Assembly (NCBI RefSeq): GCF_000177635.2
Contig: NC_014836.1
Location: forward strand, 415,501 to 479,500
Reading direction: 5' to 3'
Length of the DNA: 64,000 bases
DNA from: Desulfurispirillum indicum S5
GTDB taxonomy: Bacteria; Chrysiogenota; Chrysiogenetes; Chrysiogenales; Chrysiogenaceae
The notes under the pieces were generated by a model. That model did not search any database and had not been told where the DNA came from. It saw nothing but the letters and a program-made list of their open reading frames with translations. This document shows, piece by piece, positions 52,853 to 63,472 of this stretch. The first letter of the stretch is position 1; each line of letters opens with the position of its first letter. The position numbers and the translations under genes are program-made.

Positions 52853-53797
52853 ATGTTTACTGAAATTTCCAGGAATATCGACCGGCGCCAGGCCCTGAAG
52901 CGGATTTTTGCAGCCATTACGGCCGTGGGCGCGTCGTCATTCCTTTCGTTTGAGGATCTGCTGGCGGCTGACGCAAGCCCCCGGAAACCTCTCAATATTC
53001 TGTGGCTGCACGGAAGCTCCTGTACCGGCTGCTCGTGCGCCCTGCTGGACATCGAAAAGGTGCCGGTGCTGGATGTTCTCACCCGCTTTGCCCATATCGT
53101 CTTCCACCATGACCTCTCCCTGGCCACTGGCGATCAGGTCATCGCCATCAAGGAGAAGCTGCTGGCTTCGGAAGAGCCTTTTGTGCTGGTGCTGGAGGGT
53201 TCCATCCCCGTGAGCATGCCCCATACCTGCATGGTGGGGCACCGCACCATGGATTCCTGGATGGAGCGCATTCTGCCAAAGGCCACGGCCTGTATCGCGG
53301 CAGGAACCTGCGCCAGCTTCGGCGGTATTACCAAAATGCCCGGTATGGACACAGGTTGCATGGGACTTTTGCAGTACTCCAGTTTCAAAGGGTATACCAC
53401 GCCGTTGATCACCCTGCCCGGTTGCCCCATGAAGCCCGAACACCTGCTCTATGCCCTGCTCTACTTTACCGCCCATGGGCGACCACCCGCGAGTGATCGC
53501 TATGGACGTCCCCGGCATATGTTCGGACGCACGGTTCACGACCGCTGTGTGAACTACGCTGACTTTCAGGAAAACTACTTTGCCCGCAGGATCGGCGAGG
53601 ATGGCTGTCTGCTGAAGCTTGGCTGTCAGGGAATGGTGACCCGCAGCGACTGCGTGGTACAGGGTTACAATAATAATACCAATACCTGCATACGTGCCGG
53701 ACACCCCTGTATCGGATGCTCCGGGGAGAGCTTTCCGCGGCGGGTGATGTTCCACAGTTATGATGACAGCCGCGATATCATTCCAAGGAGGCCCTGA
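52853..53797 (+). CDS. [NiFe] hydrogenase small subunit with Tat signal
   Basis: This 314 aa subunit carries the iron-sulfur chain. The N-terminus has a twin-arginine signal ([10 protein letters not shown], Arg11-Arg12, then a mild hydrophobic stretch), so the dimer should be exported folded to the periplasm. Proximal-cluster cysteines appear in [15 protein letters not shown] and LPGCP. Distal and medial ligands appear in [14 protein letters not shown] and HPCIGC. There is no C-terminal membrane helix, and no cytochrome b gene follows, so electrons need another acceptor. GAAGGAGG precedes the ATG; the next gene begins 2 bases after the stop. Confidence 0.93.
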   Translation: MFTEISRNIDRRQALKRIFAAITAVGASSFLSFEDLLAADASPRKPLNILWLHGSSCTGCSCALLDIEKVPVLDVLTRFAHIVFHHDLSLATGDQVIAIKEKLLASEEPFVLVLEGSIPVSMPHTCMVGHRTMDSWMERILPKATACIAAGTCASFGGITKMPGMDTGCMGLLQYSSFKGYTTPLITLPGCPMKPEHLLYALLYFTAHGRPPASDRYGRPRHMFGRTVHDRCVNYADFQENYFARRIGEDGCLLKLGCQGMVTRSDCVVQGYNNNTNTCIRAGHPCIGCSGESFPRRVMFHSYDDSRDIIPRRP

Positions 53798-53799
53798 CC

Positions 53800-55644
53800 A
53801 TGCATGCTGCAGAGGATCGTGTCTCGTTTTTCCACTCCCTGATCTTCCGGTCCATCGCCTACCTGATGATCAGTGCCTTTATCCTGTTTCTGATCTCCTT
53901 TTTCCTCTATCAGGGCTGGCAGGAGCGCCTGATTCAGCAGCGCCTGGTGGAACATGGCAACAGCTACATGGAGATGCTGGTGGCCAACACGGCCGACTCC
54001 ATTGCCAAGGGGCAGCGCAACTCCTTTCAGAACGTGATAGACAGTTTCACCCAGGTCAACGAGGTGGATGAAGTGGCCATGTACGGGCGCAACTACGGTC
54101 TCATGAACTATGTCTCCAACCAGGTGACCGTCGGCATCCCTTTTGTGCAGCACAACGGAACCTTTGTGAACCCCAACGAGCAGCTGTATCGCGAAAGCCG
54201 CGGCATGTACCACCGCAAGGACTGGCATATGGTGGACATGGAGGAGACGGAGCAGGGCCTTGCCCACGTGCGGATAACCCAGGCGGCGGGGCAGAGCTGC
54301 GTGGACTGCCACATCGCCATCAATCCCGATATCCGGTTCGATAACGGTTTTGCCCATGCTCTGGACAATGGCCGTTCGCACTTCTACTACCGCATGGAGG
54401 TCACCCGTGACTGTATCTCCTGCCATACCAACTGGCGTGAGGGAGAGACGGCGTCCTACCTGCGCATCTCCCTGAATAATCACGCCATGGACGAGCAGCG
54501 ACGGGAGAATACCCTGGGAATCCTCTTTGTCATGGCATCGGTACTGGTTCCCCTGCTGATCATCGTGATTCTCATCATGCGCCTGATGATCTACCGGCCC
54601 CTTTCAAGGGCCCTGCGCTTCGCCCAGGGCGTGGCGGCCGGGAACCGTTCCCATCAGCTGGACGCCAGGGAGAAAAACGAAATCGGTCAGCTGGGGCGTG
54701 CCCTCAACAAGATGATGGACAATATCAACGACGCCGTGCGCGATGCCGCCCGGCAGGTGGGCAGTGTCAGCGAGCGGGTCAGTGATATTTCAGGCCAGCT
54801 GTTTGCCCATATCGAGCAGGCCAGCCGCGGTGCTCAGCAGCAGAGCGAGAAAACCCAGAAGACGGCCCACGCCATGGATGTCATGAGCTCCACCATGGTG
54901 GAAGTGGCCCAGAAGACCTCCGAAACCCATGAAGCGGCGGAGTCGGCCAAACACAAGGCGGCCGAAGGTTCCGAAGCGGTGCGTCAGGTGGTGCAGTCCA
55001 TCAACCACGCCCGCACGCAGTCCCTGAGCCTCAAGGAGAACATGGGTATTCTGGCCCGTCAGGCCGAAGATATCGGGCAGATCATGAACCTGATTCGCGA
55101 CATCGCCGATCAGACCAACCTGCTGGCGCTGAATGCCGCCATTGAAGCGGCCCGGGCCGGCGAGTCGGGACGGGGATTTTCGGTGGTGGCCGATGAGGTG
55201 CGCAAGCTGGCCGAGAAGACCATGGAGGCCACAAAGAATGTTACCCAGGCTGTGGAAGCCATTCAGCGCGGTGCCCGGGATAATATGGAAAATGTCGATC
55301 AGACCACCAGCGTTATCGGCGAAGCCACCGAGAGGGCGAACCAGTCCGGCGAGTCCCTGCAGGAGATCGTGACCCTGGTGCAGTCAGCCACGGATCAGAT
55401 TCGCCTGATTGCCCGAGCCATGGAGGAGCAGTCCGCCACCAGTGAGGAAATTAACAGTTCCATTGACGATATTCGTCGCATATCTCTGGAAACCAGCCAG
55501 TCCATGGAGCACTCCTACCACGATGTGGAAGAGCTCGCCGCCCAGGCAGATCAACTGCAGAAAACCATCGAGAAAATGCGTCAGGGGGATGTGGAAGACG
55601 GCGGCAGGCATCTGCCGCGCCTGGCGGAAGGACGGCAGGGGTAG
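53800..55644 (+). CDS. Di-haem c-type methyl-accepting chemotaxis protein
   Basis: This 614 aa chemoreceptor has TM1 at about residues 14-38. Its periplasmic sensor domain (to ~235) contains two haem-attachment motifs: CVDCH (Cys167, Cys170, His171) and CISCH (Cys205, Cys208, His209). TM2 follows at about 240-265, then a HAMP domain and an MA signalling domain with the tip [23 protein letters not shown]. The sensor resembles DUF3365/Tll0287-like haem domains; DcrA of Desulfovibrio and some Geobacter receptors are haem-bearing precedents. Being 2 bases behind the hydrogenase small subunit, it is a plausible electron acceptor or reporter of that enzyme. Confidence 0.93.
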   Translation: MHAAEDRVSFFHSLIFRSIAYLMISAFILFLISFFLYQGWQERLIQQRLVEHGNSYMEMLVANTADSIAKGQRNSFQNVIDSFTQVNEVDEVAMYGRNYGLMNYVSNQVTVGIPFVQHNGTFVNPNEQLYRESRGMYHRKDWHMVDMEETEQGLAHVRITQAAGQSCVDCHIAINPDIRFDNGFAHALDNGRSHFYYRMEVTRDCISCHTNWREGETASYLRISLNNHAMDEQRRENTLGILFVMASVLVPLLIIVILIMRLMIYRPLSRALRFAQGVAAGNRSHQLDAREKNEIGQLGRALNKMMDNINDAVRDAARQVGSVSERVSDISGQLFAHIEQASRGAQQQSEKTQKTAHAMDVMSSTMVEVAQKTSETHEAAESAKHKAAEGSEAVRQVVQSINHARTQSLSLKENMGILARQAEDIGQIMNLIRDIADQTNLLALNAAIEAARAGESGRGFSVVADEVRKLAEKTMEATKNVTQAVEAIQRGARDNMENVDQTTSVIGEATERANQSGESLQEIVTLVQSATDQIRLIARAMEEQSATSEEINSSIDDIRRISLETSQSMEHSYHDVEELAAQADQLQKTIEKMRQGDVEDGGRHLPRLAEGRQG

Positions 55645-55660
55645 TCTTCCGGGCTGCTGG

Positions 55661-57484
55661 TCAGTGGCTTTCGTGCAGGTAGAGTGACGAATAGATGCCC
55701 GACGTACGGATCAGCTCAGAGTGGCTGCCCTGCTGGGCAATGCGTCCATCTTCGAAGACGATAATGCGTTCGGCCTGACGCACCGCGCTGAGTCGATGGG
55801 CGACGATGATGGTGGTGCGCCCTTTGAGGTATTCGGCCAGGGCTTTATGCAGTGCCCGTTCGGTGTCGATATCCAGCGCTGAAGTGGCTTCGTCCAGGAT
55901 GACGACGCGCGGATCCTGCAGGATCATGCGGGCGATGGCCAGGCGCTGGCGCTGGCCACCGGAGAGCTTGAGCCCCTGGCGGCCGACGATGGTCTCCAGC
56001 TGGTCGGGAAGCTGCATGATGGTATCCCTGAGCTGGGCGATGCGCAGGGCTTCCCACAACTGTTCATCACTGGCTTCGCGCCCGAGGGTGATGTTCATGC
56101 GTACGCTGTCATGGAACATGGGCGGATGCTGCAGCACCGTGGCTATGTGATTGCGCAGCGTCTCATAGCCAATCTCTTCCACCGGCACGCCATCAAAGAG
56201 AATGCGCCCCTGCTGAGGCCGGTGAAATCCCACCAACAGCTGGATCAGGGTGGTTTTTCCGCCACCGCTGGCCCCCACAAAGGCCACCTTTTCTCCGGCA
56301 GCGATTTCCATATTGATATTTCTCAGTACCGGCTCGTCGTCCCGATAGCCGAAGGTTACCCCTTCCAGGGAAAGAGCCGTGGAAAGCTTCCCCGCGAAGG
56401 GATTCTGGCGCGGAGGGTATATGGGCTCTTCTTCCAGATCGAGGGTGCGATTGATGCGTTCCAGGGCGCCATTGGCGGCCTGGTAGCCGTACTGAATACT
56501 GAGCACATCCTGCACCGGACCCATGATGAACCACAGGTAGTTGAAGACGGCGAACATCTGGCCGATGGAGAGATCGGAAAACACTACCGTCAGCATGGCC
56601 ATGGCGCGGAAGATATCGAAACCGAACATGAAAATGAGAAAAGAGAAGCGGCTGGCCGCCTCGCTCTTCCAGGCATAGGCGTCGGCATGGCCGCGAATAG
56701 CACCGGCATAGAGGCGCAGGCGGTCAAAAAATGCCTGCTCGCGGCCCGAAGCCCGCACCTGGGCGAAGGCGTCCAGGGTTTCGCTGAGGGACTGCTGGAA
56801 GACTTCGACCGCCTGGTTCTCCTGGCGCTTCAGGTGCTTGACCTGCCGCCCCACCTTGATGGTGAAGTAGACCACCACCGGGTTGAAACAGATGAGGAAG
56901 AGAGCCAGCTGCCAGTGGATGAAGAAGAGTATGACCCCCGCACCGGCAATGCTCAGCACCGAGATGAGCAGCTTGGCTACGGAGCTGCCCAGAAACTGAT
57001 CCAGGGTATCGACATCGTTGACCAGATAGGCGTTCATGGATCCCGAGCCGATGGATTCGTAGCGGGCCATGGTCACCCGTTGCAGGCGGCTGAGCAGGGC
57101 GCTGCGCAGCTCAAAGGTGACATCTTTGGCGATACGGGTGAACTGGCGCATCTGCCAGACGCCGAGCCCGGCGGAGAGGGTTCGCAGGCTGAGGGTGATG
57201 AGCAGAATGAGCAGCACCGTCGCCACGGCACCATGCCACGCCGTGGGCAGCAGCCACTGAGAGAGGCTGACCAGGGTTCCGGGTTGCGCCAGCAGTACTT
57301 CGTCCACCAGCAGGGGGATGAGCAAGGGGACGGGGATGCTGACCAGAGCCGCCAGCAGAGCGATGGCATTTGCCATGATAAGGTGTCGGCGGTGGACGAG
57401 AACCCTGGCGGTAATGTCACGCCAGGAATAGGGCTTAACAGCCCCTGAGGGCTTTGCGGTATCGGTGCGGGTTTCCCCTGTCAT
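55661..57484 (-). CDS. ABC exporter, fused membrane and ATPase domains
   Basis: This 607 aa half-transporter has six membrane helices (residues ~25-330) and an ATPase domain (residues ~365-600). The ATPase shows Walker A GASGGGKTT, signature LSGGQRQRLAIARM, Walker B VVILDEATSALD and switch His in VAHRLS. It resembles the MsbA/multidrug exporter group; the substrate is unknown. The start at 57484 has GGGAGAG and overlaps the macro-domain gene by 4 bases (ATGA). It is the last gene of the dusB operon and converges on the di-haem receptor with 16 bases between stops. Confidence 0.92.
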   Translation of the reverse strand: MTGETRTDTAKPSGAVKPYSWRDITARVLVHRRHLIMANAIALLAALVSIPVPLLIPLLVDEVLLAQPGTLVSLSQWLLPTAWHGAVATVLLILLITLSLRTLSAGLGVWQMRQFTRIAKDVTFELRSALLSRLQRVTMARYESIGSGSMNAYLVNDVDTLDQFLGSSVAKLLISVLSIAGAGVILFFIHWQLALFLICFNPVVVYFTIKVGRQVKHLKRQENQAVEVFQQSLSETLDAFAQVRASGREQAFFDRLRLYAGAIRGHADAYAWKSEAASRFSFLIFMFGFDIFRAMAMLTVVFSDLSIGQMFAVFNYLWFIMGPVQDVLSIQYGYQAANGALERINRTLDLEEEPIYPPRQNPFAGKLSTALSLEGVTFGYRDDEPVLRNINMEIAAGEKVAFVGASGGGKTTLIQLLVGFHRPQQGRILFDGVPVEEIGYETLRNHIATVLQHPPMFHDSVRMNITLGREASDEQLWEALRIAQLRDTIMQLPDQLETIVGRQGLKLSGGQRQRLAIARMILQDPRVVILDEATSALDIDTERALHKALAEYLKGRTTIIVAHRLSAVRQAERIIVFEDGRIAQQGSHSELIRTSGIYSSLYLHESH

Positions 57485-57936
57485 GGTGTCTCTCCCGTGT
57501 CTGCCGGGTTCTGGGAATCCACGATCAGAAAACGCGAATCCAGGGAGCGCTCCAGAATGGAGCGGACAACAGGCCACTCCAGGCCGCCACTGCCACAGCC
57601 CGGACGGGGGAGCACCACCTGGGGCCATTGATGCTGGTCGGTCAGTTCCACCAGTTCGCGGGTGGATCGCTTCAGAATTCCCAGATCCGGCGGTTCCATG
57701 GGCCCGTTTTCAATGGGAAAGGCGATGATCTGATGGTCAAGGACGAAGACGTGGTTGCCGTGCTGGCGGATCAGAGCACCCAGCTGAGCGGGAAGATGTG
57801 GGAAGCGCTGGCGGGCCTGGGCGGCGCAGCCGCGTGGCATGGAGCAGTGGCCGCGGCGATTGAGTTGGCCACCGGTGGTAATCACAACCGGGCACTGCTC
57901 CAGGTAGTCCCACAGATTGCCTGACACCATTCGCAT
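57481..57936 (-). CDS. Macro-domain-like ADP-ribose-binding protein
   Basis: This protein of about 151 aa resembles a macro domain: VSGNLWDYLEQCPVVITTGGQ at the front, MPRGCAAQARQRFPHL in the nucleotide-loop region and LPRPGCGSGGLEW near residue 115. Such domains bind or hydrolyse ADP-ribose derivatives; the related Poa1/ALC1-like group fits best. The ATG at 57936 lies one base after the response-regulator stop; TTG 57948 and ATG 57930 are alternatives. Its presence between a two-component system and an exporter is unusual. Confidence 0.75.
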   Translation of the reverse strand: MRMVSGNLWDYLEQCPVVITTGGQLNRRGHCSMPRGCAAQARQRFPHLPAQLGALIRQHGNHVFVLDHQIIAFPIENGPMEPPDLGILKRSTRELVELTDQHQWPQVVLPRPGCGSGGLEWPVVRSILERSLDSRFLIVDSQNPADTGETP

Positions 57937-57937
57937 A

Positions 57938-59317
57938 TCAGAGGTCAAACTGCTTGATTTTGCGTTGCAGGGTGCGCAGGCCGATGCCCAGCATGCGAGC
58001 CGCCTGGGTACGGTTCCCCTGCACCTTGTTGAGGGTATTGACGATGGCCTCTTTCTCGATCTCCTCCATGGTCATGCCCACGGCGAAGTCGATATGTTCC
58101 TCTTCGTCAGGCTCATCGCTGAAGCCTTTCTGGTCCGCGTATTCCGAGGGAATATCGCTGGTGGTGAGCACTTCACTGCGATTGAAGATCACCATGTTTT
58201 CCAGACAGTTACGCAGCTCGCGCACATTGCCGCGCCAGGGGATATTCTTGAGTATCTCCATGGCCTCGGCGGATATGCCGCGGATGGTGCGGTTATTCTC
58301 CTTGGCGAAGGTTTTCAGGAAGTGGTTGACCAGCAGGGGTATGTCTGACTTACGTTCCCGCAAAGGGGGGACATGGATCACCACGACCTTGAGGCGGTAG
58401 TAGAGATCCTCCCGGAAGTGGCCCTTGCGGACTTCTTTCTCCAGGTCGCGGTTGGTGGCGGCGATGATGCGCACGTCGATGGGGATATTTCCGGCGCCGC
58501 CGACACGCATGATTTCACGGTTTTCCAGGACACGCAGCAGTTTCACCTGCACGGCGAGGCTGATTTCACCGATTTCGTCCAGAAAGAGGGTACCGCCGTT
58601 GGCCAGTTCAAATTTTCCCTTGGACTGTTTCATGGCACCGGTGAAGGAGCCCTTCTCATGACCAAAGAGTTCACTCTCCAGCAGACTTTCAGAAAAAGCC
58701 GAGCAGTTGATGGCCACATAGGGCTTTTCCCAGCGTTCCGAGCACTCGTGGATGGTCTGGGCAATCAGCTCCTTGCCGGTTCCCGACTCTCCCAGCAGCA
58801 GTACCGATGCCCGGGTGGAGGATACGGTGGTGATTTTTTCGAAGATTTCCTGCATAGGTTTGCTCTGGCCGATCAGCAGAGGAAAGGTGTTGTTCTCTCC
58901 GAGGATGGAGCGCCCTGGCCCAGCGGGTGGGGTTGAAATAGTGGTGGCCTTCTCCCAGGCCTGGGCGACCAGGGCGCGCAGCTCCGAGAGGTTGACGGGC
59001 TTTGCCACATAGTCAAAGGCGCCGTGCTTCATTGCTTCAACGGCGGTTTCCACGGAACCGTAGGCGGTGATGAGGATGATTTCGCTGCTTGCCTGAAGGC
59101 CCTTGACAAAGGGCACCAGATCCAGGCCGCTGCCATCGGGCAGGTTCAGGTCCGTGACCACCACGGGGTGCTTGTGCTGACGAAAAAGGCGCTGCGCCTC
59201 GGAGAAAGTTTCCGCTTTGTGGGTCTGATATCCTTTTTTCTCCAGGGCCCGGCTGATGGATTCCAGGGAGGCGCGCTGATCGTCAACTACCAGGATGGGG
59301 GGTGTCCCGTCGCTCAT
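57938..59317 (-). CDS. NtrC-family sigma54-dependent response regulator
   Basis: This 459 aa activator has a receiver domain (VVDDQRAS; phospho-Asp in VVTDLNLPDG near residue 56; Lys in AKPVN). The AAA+ domain has Walker A LGESGTGKE near residue 178, a sigma54-contact loop reading GSFTGA instead of the usual GAFTGA, and Walker B GGTLFLDEIGE. The Fis-type HTH at the end reads NRTQAARMLGIGLRTLQRKIKQ. It overlaps its kinase gene by 4 bases. It may drive the sigma54-type promoters seen elsewhere in the window. Confidence 0.94.
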   Translation of the reverse strand: MSDGTPPILVVDDQRASLESISRALEKKGYQTHKAETFSEAQRLFRQHKHPVVVTDLNLPDGSGLDLVPFVKGLQASSEIILITAYGSVETAVEAMKHGAFDYVAKPVNLSELRALVAQAWEKATTISTPPAGPGRSILGENNTFPLLIGQSKPMQEIFEKITTVSSTRASVLLLGESGTGKELIAQTIHECSERWEKPYVAINCSAFSESLLESELFGHEKGSFTGAMKQSKGKFELANGGTLFLDEIGEISLAVQVKLLRVLENREIMRVGGAGNIPIDVRIIAATNRDLEKEVRKGHFREDLYYRLKVVVIHVPPLRERKSDIPLLVNHFLKTFAKENNRTIRGISAEAMEILKNIPWRGNVRELRNCLENMVIFNRSEVLTTSDIPSEYADQKGFSDEPDEEEHIDFAVGMTMEEIEKEAIVNTLNKVQGNRTQAARMLGIGLRTLQRKIKQFDL

Positions 59318-60675
59318 GTGGGTATATCCGGTAAAGTAATGGTGACTGTAGTGCCCCGGCCAAGGATACTCCGTATCTCCAGGGATCCGCCGTGGGCTTC
59401 CACAATATTTTTGGCAATAGGCAATCCTAACCCAGTTCCCTCTTTTTTAGTAGAGTAAAACAAATCATACACCTTTTCGCGATCCTTGGGGGAGATGCCC
59501 GGGCCGTTGTCGTCGATGACGATCACGTGGTGACGCTTGCGGTTTATGGAGTGGGCTATGGTTATGATGCCGCCGGATCTTTTTTCCAAGGCCTCTATGC
59601 TGTTTTTGATGATATTGGTGAGTACCTGGCGTATCTGGTTGCGGTCCATGGAAATGGTGTCACTGCGGCTACTGGTTTTTTCCAGGACGAGCTGGATGTT
59701 TTTTTCCATGCAGGTCTTGCGGAAAAGCTCCACCACTGCGCCCATGGTTTTGGTGATGCTCTCATGGCGCAGCCTGGGCGAGTGCATGCGTGAGTAGATG
59801 AGGAAGTCATTGAGCAGTTCGTTCAGGCGCTGCACTTCATCGGAGATAACATGGCAGGTGCTCATGGCTTCATCACGGTCAATGGTTTCTTCGCGCAGAT
59901 CCTCTTCCAGCAGCTGAATATTGAGGTTGATGGCGTTGAGGGGGTTCTTGATCTCATGGGCCAGACTGCCGGAAATACTGCCGATGTAGGCCAGCTTCTC
60001 GTTGGCGCTGACGCGCTTCTGCAGCTCTCGCAGCCGATTGATCTGGTTGACCATGTAGAGAAAGAGGGCGATGACGGCACCGAGGATGACCAGGAAGACG
60101 ATGGAGTGCTTGCGCATCAGACCCTGGATTTCCGAGGTGAGCGAATCGCGGATCAGCGCACTGGAAACGCCAAGTCGCAGAACGCCGACCCGGCTGGTGT
60201 CGTAGAAGATGGGGATAGCGATATCAAAGCCGTCAGCGGTGAATTCGGCTGTTTCCAGCAGGCCTGACTGGATCAGCGGGCGATCGGCGGCAGCGGCATT
60301 CAGGGAGACGGCATCGTTGAGGATTATTCCCTCGCGGTGACGGTCTGTGTGCAGGACGACCAGGCCATTGGTCTCCATGACCATAACGTAGATGATCTCC
60401 TGATTGCGGGAGCGGATATCCTCCATGAGCTGGTGCAGAGCCCGATAGTCGGTCTGGCTGGTATTGAGGCGGCGGATATCGTAGGAACTCATGATGTCTT
60501 CTATTTTCGACTGAACCCGGTAGGCGTGCACTTTGGACTCGCTGAGCTTGTTGTCTACGCTCTTTTCGGCAATGATTCCCACGATGAACTGCAGCGAGAG
60601 CCACACCGTGGCCAGAATGACCAGAGTGAAGAGAATATAGAAGACGATCAGGTTGACTTTGAGATTTTTGTCCAT
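59314..60675 (-). CDS. Membrane sensor histidine kinase
   Basis: This 453 aa kinase has TM1 at about residues 8-33, a periplasmic sensor of about 150 residues (SDYR-type PAS/Cache-like fold, including VMVMETNGLVVLHTDRH), and TM2 at about 190-212. The HisKA helix follows with phospho-acceptor His in SLAHEIKNPLNAI near residue 240. The ATPase domain closes the protein (NIIKNSIEAL, DNGPGI, GTGLGLPIAK, GRGTTVTI). It forms a pair with the downstream NtrC-type regulator and starts 3 bases after the dusB stop. Confidence 0.93.
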   Translation of the reverse strand: MDKNLKVNLIVFYILFTLVILATVWLSLQFIVGIIAEKSVDNKLSESKVHAYRVQSKIEDIMSSYDIRRLNTSQTDYRALHQLMEDIRSRNQEIIYVMVMETNGLVVLHTDRHREGIILNDAVSLNAAAADRPLIQSGLLETAEFTADGFDIAIPIFYDTSRVGVLRLGVSSALIRDSLTSEIQGLMRKHSIVFLVILGAVIALFLYMVNQINRLRELQKRVSANEKLAYIGSISGSLAHEIKNPLNAINLNIQLLEEDLREETIDRDEAMSTCHVISDEVQRLNELLNDFLIYSRMHSPRLRHESITKTMGAVVELFRKTCMEKNIQLVLEKTSSRSDTISMDRNQIRQVLTNIIKNSIEALEKRSGGIITIAHSINRKRHHVIVIDDNGPGISPKDREKVYDLFYSTKKEGTGLGLPIAKNIVEAHGGSLEIRSILGRGTTVTITLPDIPT

Positions 60676-60678
60676 GGC

Positions 60679-61653
60679 TCAACTCGCGGCGAATGTACTG
60701 ATAAGCGAGCGCACCTGAGCGCTGTCGGTGCAGGAATTCAGCGCCTGGCGGAATTCGCTGCTGCCCGGTGTGCCCTTGCTGTACCAGGAGCCGTGTTTGC
60801 GCATGAGAATATGGGCCCGCTCCGGCATATACTGACACAGAAGGTCAAGATGGCGCAGCAGAATTTCTCTGATCTGCCTGGGTGTGGGCTCGCAGGTGGC
60901 CTGGCCGCGAACCTGTGAAAGTATTTCACGGAAGATCCACGGGCGGGTATAGCCCTCACGGGCGATCATGGCTCCATCGGCCCGGCTCTGTTCCATGGCC
61001 AGACAGGCGCTTGGGTAGTCAGTGATATCGCCGTTGATGATCAGGGGAATGTGCAGCAGAGATTTGATGGGAGCCACCTCGTGCCAGCGTGCCTGCCCAC
61101 CGAAGCCATCACTGCGGGTGCGGGCGTGTACCGTGAGCATGGACGCGCCGGCCTGCTGAACCTGCAGGGCCAGTTCTGGCAGCAGTTCATCACCATGGAT
61201 CAGACCCAGTCGCGTTTTCACCGTGATATCCGCACAGGCTCCCGCTGCCGCGACCATCTGGCTGACGATCTCCCCCGCCAGCTGCGGGTGCTGCATCAGC
61301 TCAACACCGGAACCGGAGCGCACGACTTTTTTGACAGGGCAGCCCATGTTGATATCAATCAGCGTGAATCCTTCCTCTGTGCAGATGCGTGCCGACTGGG
61401 CCATGGTTGCCGGATTGGCTCCGAACAACTGAACAAAAGGCCGCAGGCGTTCCTCTGCTCCCACCCGCAGGAATTCGACGGTTTTGGGAATATGGCGGCT
61501 GAGGGCTTCTGAGCTGACCATCTCGGTGAAGATGTTGGGACAGCCCTGTTCACGGGCGATGACGCGAAAGGGAATATTGCAGACACCGGCCACCGGGGCC
61601 ATGAAAAGGGGGGTGTCTATGGTGTTGTGGCGCAGTTGCAGGGGGTGAAACAT
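60679..61653 (-). CDS. dusB: tRNA-dihydrouridine synthase (DusB-like)
   Basis: This 324 aa flavoenzyme reduces uridines in tRNA. Signatures: LFMAPVAGVCNIPFR, the catalytic-Cys motif DINMGCPVKKVV near residue 98 (Cys in GCP), VKTRLG, VHARTR, NGDI and the FMN-binding DGAMIAREGYTRPWIF. The C-terminal helical domain is present. It fits the DusB group by length and the NMGCPVKKV form. It is first in the five-gene run dusB-kinase-regulator-macro-ABC exporter. Confidence 0.92.
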   Translation of the reverse strand: MFHPLQLRHNTIDTPLFMAPVAGVCNIPFRVIAREQGCPNIFTEMVSSEALSRHIPKTVEFLRVGAEERLRPFVQLFGANPATMAQSARICTEEGFTLIDINMGCPVKKVVRSGSGVELMQHPQLAGEIVSQMVAAAGACADITVKTRLGLIHGDELLPELALQVQQAGASMLTVHARTRSDGFGGQARWHEVAPIKSLLHIPLIINGDITDYPSACLAMEQSRADGAMIAREGYTRPWIFREILSQVRGQATCEPTPRQIREILLRHLDLLCQYMPERAHILMRKHGSWYSKGTPGSSEFRQALNSCTDSAQVRSLISTFAAS

Positions 61654-61671
61654 AGGTCTTCCGGATCCAAC

Positions 61672-61700
61672 AGAAAACGGGGCTTCAGTGAAGCCCCGTT
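61672..61700 (-). terminator. Terminator of pckA
   Basis: AACGGGGCTTC (61676-61686) pairs with GAAGCCCCGTT (61690-61700) over a 3-base loop. Read on the minus strand the stem is followed by TTTTCTGTT. It lies 30 bases after the pckA stop. Confidence 0.85.
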
Positions 61701-61730
61701 CTGGTTTTTGTGGGTGAGCCTGTCGTGGCC

Positions 61731-63320
<1,590 letters not shown>

Positions 63321-63472
63321 GGCACTGCCCCTTTGCATGATAATACTATAACATACTTTGCGTTATATGCTGTTGCAAAAGTAACATATTTGCTGCAGCA
63401 GGGGAAGGGAAAGTTGCCAAAATATTGACAGGGATCTGCATTGGTATGTTCTTGTTTTTGAATGGGATGCGA

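Noticed and set aside
51292-53797. Reading the hydrogenase as a cytoplasmic HupUV-type H2 sensor
   Set aside because: The missing C-terminal tail fits, but the small subunit carries a clear twin-arginine signal, which sensory hydrogenases lack.
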